Shown here in pieces: positions 1 through 3,930 of a DNA stretch of 6,168 nt; position 1 is the first letter of the stretch; every line of letters starts with the position of its first letter. The translations under genes were made by a program, and so were the position numbers. The notes beneath the pieces are model-generated. The model saw only the letters and a list, made by a program, of their open reading frames with translations, did no database searches and was not told where the DNA came from. Source of the DNA: Alphaproteobacteria bacterium (lineage in GTDB: Bacteria; Pseudomonadota; Alphaproteobacteria; BOG-932; Roseiterribacteraceae); NCBI GenBank assembly GCA_903970575.1, contig CAJCJC010000318.1, positions 1 to 6,168 on the forward strand. Direction: 5' to 3'.

Positions 1-201
1 CCTGGCGATTCTTCTCAGGCGCCTGGCGAAAGGGGCCGGGGCGGCGCATTGCGCGCCGCCTGCGCGGCGGACATGCAAAAGCTGTGTCCGGACGCTCAGG
101 GTCGCGAGGCGCGCCGTCAGTGCCTGACCGACAACAAGTCTCAGTTGAGCCCGGATTGCGCCGCGGCGCTTGCCGCCGCCCCTCCCGCTCCGGCGAGGTG
201 A
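1..201 (+). CDS. Cys-rich repeat protein, 3' end only (5' end outside window)
   Basis: The frame is open from base 1 and ends at TGA 199-201, leaving 66 visible residues. The C-terminal part has four cysteines at visible residues 21, 29, 41 and 53, spaced C-x7-C-x11-C-x11-C. They sit in the pattern ACAADMQKLCP, then RRQCL, then LSPDC. This matches the short Cys-rich repeat (the Cys_rich_FGFR/GLG1-like family) found in small exported proteins of alphaproteobacteria. The residues before it (PGDSSQAPGERGRGG) look like a low-complexity linker, and the protein ends in an Ala/Pro tail. The family is usually secreted with disulfide-bonded cysteines and has no established bacterial function. The start, any signal peptide and any earlier repeat lie outside the window. 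It converges on the FAD-linked oxidase gene with 19 bases between the stop codons, so the two are probably unrelated. Assignment to the repeat family is fairly sure; function is unknown. Confidence 0.75.
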   Translation, partial: PGDSSQAPGERGRGGALRAACAADMQKLCPDAQGREARRQCLTDNKSQLSPDCAAALAAAPPAPAR

Positions 202-211
202 CTCAAAGCCG

Positions 212-248
212 GCGGGCGCGTTACTGGGGTGACGGAATCGGCGCCCGC
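212..248. terminator. Possible weak stem between convergent genes
   Basis: An 8-base inverted repeat, GCGGGCGC (212-219) and GCGCCCGC (241-248), flanks a smaller imperfect stem (GTTAC 220-224 with GTGAC 229-233, one G-T pair). It straddles the end of the minus-strand oxidase gene and lies just after the stop of the plus-strand gene, where a bidirectional terminator could sit. No T-tract follows on either strand and the GC-rich arms could pair by chance, so this is a weak call. Confidence 0.2.
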
Positions 249-1864
249 GCCAGTCCGAGCGCGCCCGGATTGACCAGGCCGGCCGGGTCCAGGATCGCCT
301 TGATATTCTCCAGCAGCGCGAAGGTATTTGGCTTGCGCGTCTGGCGATAGGGATAGTCCTTGCCGATCTGCATGTGCACGCCGCCATGCCGGGTGAAGAT
401 CGCGACCAGATTGGCGCGCAATTCCTTGACCGCCAGGCGCGCGGCTGGAACCTCGCCGTTTTCAGCCAGCCCATCGATATCCGTCAGGTTTCGCGCCCGA
501 TCGTTCAGCGCCAGTTGAGGGTCGGTCCAATAGATCAGCGGTTCGATGCAGATCGCATTGGCGCCGACCGCGAAACAAATCGAACCCCACGTAATCCCGA
601 GCTGTCCCAGTTCGTCCTTGCGCGTATCCAGATAGGCGCTCATCTCGGCATGCGCCTTGGCGACGTTGGAATGGGAGAACAGCGCATGCGTGGGCAGGCG
701 GCGGCTTGGCGAGGCCGCCTCGAACTCCAGGAAATCCGTGAACGGCGTGCTGTGGACGACGCGCGGCAGCGTGGGTTCGACCGATCTCAAATCGAACGGC
801 CGGGTCATTTCTTGGACCAGACGCATTTTTTCATCGGCGCAGAGCGCGGTCACGTCGTCGATCGCGACGTGCAGCAGATAGGCGTCGCCATCGAAGACGC
901 CGCGCCCGGCCAGCGCCATCTTGGCCGCGTCCTTCAGCCCGCCCAGCAATGTCGAGCCGGACCGCGCCGCCTCGCTTACGGACTTGATCCCCTCGCGCAG
1001 CGTGGCGCGATCCCGGGCCGTCTTGGCCATCACCGGGTCCCACATATAGCATTCCGCCGCGAGGCCTCTCCGCGCGATCTCCGCCATGATCCCGAGGCCG
1101 ACCGCCCCGTCCTCGACGGCGTAGGTGGCGTATCGCGCATGCTCGGGCTTTGGAATCAGCTTTAGCACCGCCTCGGTCTTGAACCCGAGCGCGCCCGAAT
1201 CATGCAGGAACAGCCCCGTCAGATCGGGGCCGTAATTCCGGAAGAATGGCGTCGCGTATTCGGTGGCGGCCCCCGATCCGGTCTGAACGATCGAACCATC
1301 GGCCAGCACCACCTTAAGGCCCAGCACGGTATCGGCGGTCGTGCCGTATTGCGTCGACCCCAGGAAGAAGCTCCCCTGCGACAGCGCGCCGCCCACCGTG
1401 GAATGATAGCCGGACATGGGGCCGAAATAGGGGCAGCGGCAGCCCTGGGACGTCGTCGCCTCGTAAACCTGTTTCCAGGTCGCCCCGCATTCGACGACCA
1501 TATACGAGTCTTGAGGATTGATTTCGAGAATCCGGTTCAGCGCGCGGATATCGACGATGACGCTGTTTTCCGCGACCGGAATATAGCCGGACGTATAGGA
1601 AAACCCGCCACCCCGGGGGATGACCACCCGACCGGCCTCGGTGCAGAGCGCGACCGCCGCGGCGAGTTGTTCGGCTGAACGCGGCTGAATCACCAGCTCC
1701 GCCACCACGCCCGGCGTGAAGATGTCGGTGGAATAGAAAACCCGCGACGGCAAATCGCTAAGCACGTTCTCCACGCCCAGCAGGGCGTTGAGCGCGCCGA
1801 CGAAATTATCCGAGGACGTGGGCGGCGCGGAAACGGGCTCCGGCTGTACGGTTTCCTGAAGCAT
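221..1864 (-). CDS. FAD-linked oxidase (PCMH/GlcD-type FAD-binding oxidoreductase)
   Basis: This 547-residue flavoprotein would oxidise a hydroxyl-bearing or related substrate using FAD; the substrate is unknown. The N-terminal half is a PCMH-type FAD-binding domain (about residues 45-240). It contains the pyrophosphate-binding loop PRGGGFSYTSGYIP (83-96), a second cofactor loop GGALSQGSFFLGSTQYG (158-174), and YGPDLTGLFLHDSGALGF (211-228), the family's GxxL(T)GLF...SG(A/T)LG signature. The C-terminal half is the substrate/cap domain. It ends with HGGVHMQIGKDYPY (493-506) and the typical tail ILDPAGLVNPG (524-534). The length fits the GlcD/D-lactate dehydrogenase/VAO superfamily. In many covalent members the residue after the GG pair is the flavin-linking His; here it is Phe88, so FAD is probably non-covalent at that site. 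No signal peptide or transmembrane segment is seen, so it is probably cytoplasmic. The ATG at 1864-1862 follows a strong Shine-Dalgarno sequence. The gene is last in the three-gene cluster, 24 bases after the monooxygenase. Confidence 0.88.
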   Translation of the reverse strand: MLQETVQPEPVSAPPTSSDNFVGALNALLGVENVLSDLPSRVFYSTDIFTPGVVAELVIQPRSAEQLAAAVALCTEAGRVVIPRGGGFSYTSGYIPVAENSVIVDIRALNRILEINPQDSYMVVECGATWKQVYEATTSQGCRCPYFGPMSGYHSTVGGALSQGSFFLGSTQYGTTADTVLGLKVVLADGSIVQTGSGAATEYATPFFRNYGPDLTGLFLHDSGALGFKTEAVLKLIPKPEHARYATYAVEDGAVGLGIMAEIARRGLAAECYMWDPVMAKTARDRATLREGIKSVSEAARSGSTLLGGLKDAAKMALAGRGVFDGDAYLLHVAIDDVTALCADEKMRLVQEMTRPFDLRSVEPTLPRVVHSTPFTDFLEFEAASPSRRLPTHALFSHSNVAKAHAEMSAYLDTRKDELGQLGITWGSICFAVGANAICIEPLIYWTDPQLALNDRARNLTDIDGLAENGEVPAARLAVKELRANLVAIFTRHGGVHMQIGKDYPYRQTRKPNTFALLENIKAILDPAGLVNPGALGLARAPIPSPQ

Positions 1865-1875
1865 CGTGCGATCCG

Positions 1876-1885
1876 TCCTCCTCCT
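1876..1885 (-). promoter_or_regulatory. Strong Shine-Dalgarno sequence for the FAD-linked oxidase
   Basis: On the minus strand, AGGAGGAGGA (1885 to 1876) lies 11 bases before the ATG at 1864-1862 (5-8 bases if measured to its 3'-most purines in an alternative register). It falls inside the 24-base gap after the monooxygenase stop. It fixes the start of the oxidase and implies strong independent ribosome loading on the distal gene of the operon. Confidence 0.8.
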
Positions 1886-1888
1886 GGG

Positions 1889-3052
1889 TCAGATCGCGGC
1901 CGTCGCCGCGTCATATTGACCGAGCGCCCCCATGCCCTTACTGACATTCGCATATTGATAAGGGTCTGGCTGGGCCAACGCCTCGCCCTCCGCGCGGGAT
2001 GCGCGCATGATCATCGCCGTGCGCTCCCGACGGGCAGTCTCATAGGCCGCGAATGCTTGCGAATAATCGGGATAGGTTTCCAGGCAGCGGGACAGCACCA
2101 ATCCGTCCTCGATCGCGGTCGTCGCGCCCTGTCCCAGAAACGGCAGCATCGGGTGGGCCGCGTCGCCCAGCAGGGTGGCGCGCCCCTTGCTCCAGGTGGC
2201 CAATGGCTCGCGATCGTAAAGCGCCCATTTGTAGAAGGAATTCTCCGGCGCGTTCTCGATCAGGCCGACGACATCGGGATGAAAATCGCCGTAGATTTCA
2301 AGAAACTCCGCCCGCGAGGAACCGTTCATCCAGCCCTCGGTGCGCCATTTGTCGGTGCGCGCCAGCCCGACGCAATTGATCAGCGTGGCGTTCATGATGC
2401 CATAGCGCAGGAAGCTCGCGGTGGGGCCCACATAATTGATGAACCGACCGCCGCTTAGAAAAGGCTGAACCAGCTCGCTTGGGATCATCGTGCGCATCGC
2501 GACCACGCCCGTAAATCGCGGCTGGCGTTCGCCGAACATGATTTTGTGCGCGACCGAATGCAGCCCATCGCAGCCGATCAGAATATCGGCCTCGGCGCGT
2601 TCGCCATTTTCGAATTCGGCGATAACGCCCGCATCCGTTTCCTCGAAGCTTTTCAGGCGATGGCCCACCAGGAACGCATCGGGAGCGATCTCCCGCACCG
2701 CGTTCGCCAGAAGAAGATGGATCGCGCCCCGATGGGTATGTCCCAGTTGCTCGACCGTCGCCGGTTTTCCGACCCAGTCCCCGTCCGGGACGCCCCGGAG
2801 GATTTCGCCCGTGCGGTAATGAACATAGGCGCCGCCGGATTGCTTCACGCTGATGTCGCGCACCCGCTCCCAGATTCCGAGCGCCTTGAAGACGCGCATC
2901 GCGTTTGGCGGCAATGTGAGACCGGCCCCCTGTTCGACCAGCGCCGGGGCCTGTTCATAAACTTTTACGTCAAAGCCGCGCTGGAGCAGCCCCAACGCCA
3001 GACTGGCGCCGCCAAGGCCGCCGCCGATGATCATGATCCGCTGCTTTGGCAT
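1889..3052 (-). CDS. Class A FAD-dependent monooxygenase (salicylate hydroxylase-like)
   Basis: This 387-residue NAD(P)H- and FAD-dependent aromatic hydroxylase type enzyme has all the class A hallmarks. The Rossmann fingerprint GGGLGG (10-15) is followed by Glu33, which binds the adenosine ribose. Arg108 sits at the usual FAD-contact position. The DG motif is in DILIGCDGLHS (156-166). WALYDREPL (276-284) is followed by the GD motif in LLGDAAHPMLPFLGQG (294-309). The layout and length match the salicylate 1-hydroxylase/3-hydroxybenzoate 6-hydroxylase group, but related enzymes act on many phenols and polyketides, so the substrate is not called. I chose the ATG at 3052-3050 because it puts the fingerprint at residue 10. 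A longer frame reaches 3151 but would overlap the upstream gene by 44 bases with an Arg-rich leader. The chosen start has only a weak GGA (3061-3059), 6 bases upstream. The enzyme is soluble, with no membrane segment. It lies 55 bases after the SnoaL-like gene and 24 before the oxidase, so it is probably co-transcribed. Confidence 0.9.
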   Translation of the reverse strand: MPKQRIMIIGGGLGGASLALGLLQRGFDVKVYEQAPALVEQGAGLTLPPNAMRVFKALGIWERVRDISVKQSGGAYVHYRTGEILRGVPDGDWVGKPATVEQLGHTHRGAIHLLLANAVREIAPDAFLVGHRLKSFEETDAGVIAEFENGERAEADILIGCDGLHSVAHKIMFGERQPRFTGVVAMRTMIPSELVQPFLSGGRFINYVGPTASFLRYGIMNATLINCVGLARTDKWRTEGWMNGSSRAEFLEIYGDFHPDVVGLIENAPENSFYKWALYDREPLATWSKGRATLLGDAAHPMLPFLGQGATTAIEDGLVLSRCLETYPDYSQAFAAYETARRERTAMIMRASRAEGEALAQPDPYQYANVSKGMGALGQYDAATAAI

Positions 3053-3107
3053 CAAATATCCGATGAGTGCTGGTGATGACGCACGAAAGCGCCTTCGGAC
3101 TTGCAGG

Positions 3108-3545
3108 TTATAATTTTGGCCAATTGTCGGAGTGGCCTGGCGCGGCGCCAAGCTGTTGATACATCGCCAGGATGTCCTGCTCCATCCATTGTTCCGTGAT
3201 CTTGCCGTCCTTCATGGCGAAGACGCTGACGCCGTTTACCTCGACCGGGCGACCCGTCGGCGCGATTTGCGCGAATTGGCCCTTCTGCGTGCCGGTCCAG
3301 GTCAATCGGGCCGCCACGCGGCTTCCCTCGCCGATGATCTGATGAATTTTGATCGCCCGATCCGGGAATGACGCCCACAGCCCTTTCGCCATGCCCAGCC
3401 ATTCTTCCCGGCCAACCCTGTCGCCGCCGCCCAGGCCGACCGTGTGGTGCACGCAATCCACCGTCATCAACCCCGCCGCCCCGTCGAAATCGCGGGCGTT
3501 CAGCTTGTCGAAAAATGACTGAATGACCGCCTTGTTGTCCGTCAT
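3108..3545 (-). CDS. SnoaL-like / ester cyclase family protein (NTF2-like fold)
   Basis: This 145-residue single-domain protein fits the SnoaL polyketide-cyclase/ester-cyclase branch of the NTF2-like superfamily. The N-terminal helix MTDNKAVIQSFFDKLNARDF is followed by VDCVHHTVG (29-37), where the family often places pocket His/Asp residues. Next come SFPDRAIKIHQIIGEG (59-74), the strand VAARLTWTGTQKGQF (77-91), IAPTGRPVEVNGVSVF (94-109), and the near-diagnostic end KDGKITEQWMEQDILAMYQQLG (112-132). Family members include true cyclases, hydratases, isomerases and binding proteins, so catalysis is not assured. The ATG at 3545-3543 is preceded by GGAG (3556-3553) with 7 bases of spacing. An upstream in-frame ATG at 3704 would add 53 residues with no counterpart in the family and was rejected. 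It is the first gene of the cluster and is probably cytoplasmic. Its position beside a flavin monooxygenase recalls pathways where an oxidised intermediate is cyclised or hydrolysed. Confidence 0.85.
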   Translation of the reverse strand: MTDNKAVIQSFFDKLNARDFDGAAGLMTVDCVHHTVGLGGGDRVGREEWLGMAKGLWASFPDRAIKIHQIIGEGSRVAARLTWTGTQKGQFAQIAPTGRPVEVNGVSVFAMKDGKITEQWMEQDILAMYQQLGAAPGHSDNWPKL

Positions 3546-3552
3546 GCCGTGA

Positions 3553-3556
3553 CTCC
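3553..3556 (-). promoter_or_regulatory. Shine-Dalgarno sequence deciding the SnoaL-like start
   Basis: GGAG on the minus strand (3556 to 3553, in the context TTGGAGTCACGGC-ATG) lies 7 bases before the ATG at 3545-3543. The longer in-frame alternative at 3704 lacks a comparable site nearby, so this site favours the 145-residue product. Confidence 0.65.
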
Positions 3557-3590
3557 AATCAAAATCGCGCTGAGCCGCGCGGGAAAAAGC

Positions 3591-3619
3591 AGAATAGGGC
3601 CGGATCGGCCGGCGGGAAA
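3591..3619 (-). promoter_or_regulatory. Candidate sigma-70-type promoter of the SnoaL-monooxygenase-oxidase operon
   Basis: On the minus strand, TTTCCC (3619-3614) and TATTCT (3596-3591) are separated by 17 bases. The -10 matches TATAAT at 4 of 6 positions and the -35 matches TTGACA at 3 of 6. Transcription would start near 3584, giving a leader of about 40 bases before the ATG. This is the best pair found close to the gene, but it is weak, and alphaproteobacterial promoters often diverge from the consensus. Confidence 0.3.
3598..3610. promoter_or_regulatory. Inverted repeat, possible operator in the promoter spacer
   Basis: GGCCG-GAT-CGGCC is a perfect 5-base inverted repeat with a 3-base centre. 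It lies entirely within the 17-base spacer of the candidate promoter above, a position where a repressor or a MerR-like activator could act. No regulator gene is visible in the window. In GC-rich DNA a repeat this short can arise by chance, so this is a suggestion only. Confidence 0.25.
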
Positions 3620-3828
3620 CCGATTGATGGAAATCACGCAAATTGCATGCGCTCCAAAAATTGGGATTGACAGGGCGAAAGCCGGTTTCGATCGGATTTG
3701 TCATCGATAGGGAAGAAGGGATTGTTGGATGTCGTTCGGGTAAGGGCCTCGATGAATTTTTTGCGCGGTGGGTTAAAAACGCCAACCCCCCAAATTGAAA
3801 CGCGCGATATCCGGTGGAAATGCCCCTC

Positions 3829-3864
3829 GGGCCGGCGAAGCCGGACCCGTGAGCTCGCAATGAC
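3829..3864 (-). repeat. REP-like hairpin with GTCATTGCGAGC motif
   Basis: A stem is formed by GGG-CCGGC (3829-3836) and GCCGG-A-CCC (3840-3848), with a GAA loop and one bulged A. It is followed by GAGCTCGCAATGAC (3851-3864), which reads GTCATTGCGAGCTC on the minus strand. From memory, GTCATTGCGAGC-type sequences next to GC-rich palindromes recur as dispersed intergenic repeats in alphaproteobacterial genomes. Only one copy is present here, so its repetitive nature is inferred. It sits immediately after the receptor terminator, a usual position for such elements. Confidence 0.45.
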
Positions 3865-3871
3865 GGAGGCA

Positions 3872-3906
3872 TAAAAAAAACGGCGCTTCCCTGCGGAAGC
3901 GCCGTT
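3872..3906 (-). terminator. Intrinsic terminator of the TonB receptor-OmpA gene
   Basis: On the minus strand, a perfect 12-base stem (AACGGCGCTTCC with GGAAGCGCCGTT, 3906-3895 and 3890-3879) closes a 4-base loop. It is followed by an unbroken run of eight T (3880-3873), the first two of which pair in the stem. It starts 24 bases after the receptor stop at 3931. It should end the receptor transcript and separate it from the downstream operon. On the plus strand the stem is not followed by T, so it acts in one direction only. Confidence 0.92.
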
Positions 3907-3930
3907 GGATTTGACCCTGGAAGCGAGGCG

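Larger units (their letters stand above)
3546..3930 (-). other. 385-base intergenic region between receptor and oxidase operon
   Basis: No convincing gene is seen here on either strand. From the receptor side it holds the intrinsic terminator of the receptor (3872-3906), a hairpin/repeat block (3829-3864), an AT-richer stretch with no recognised element (about 3640-3800), and a candidate promoter and operator just before the SnoaL-like gene (3591-3619). One open frame on the minus strand runs through from 4073 but lacks coding character. Its N-terminal part overlaps the OmpA-domain coding sequence and the terminator in another frame. Confidence 0.6.

Noticed and set aside
84..350. Plus-strand open frame of 88 codons starting at 84
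   Set aside because: It overlaps the Cys-rich coding frame in another register and runs into the antisense of the FAD oxidase. Its composition (Arg, Ser, Gly) is that of a shadow frame.
374..1165. Long plus-strand open frame (263 codons) opposite the FAD oxidase
   Set aside because: It is antisense to a well-supported gene, rich in Arg, Gln and Asp/His as expected of a mirrored GC-rich frame, and shows no recognisable domain. Similar plus-strand frames at 1202-1678, 1916-2458, 2546-3076 and 4615-5253 were dismissed for the same reason.
3053..3151. Longer start for the monooxygenase at 3151
   Set aside because: It would add 33 residues, rich in Arg and Ser, ahead of the GxGxxG fingerprint and overlap the SnoaL-like gene by 44 bases. 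Class A monooxygenases normally place the fingerprint within the first 10-20 residues.
3546..3704. In-frame 53-residue N-terminal extension of the SnoaL-like protein from an ATG at 3704
   Set aside because: The extension (MTNPIETGFRPV...) resembles no part of the NTF2/SnoaL fold, the 145-residue form already has normal family length, the good Shine-Dalgarno sequence lies before 3545, and the candidate promoter falls inside the extension.
3770..3788. GGGTT/AACCC inverted repeat with a 9-base loop, considered as a second terminator
   Set aside because: The stem is only 5 bases and no T-run follows on either strand in the right orientation.
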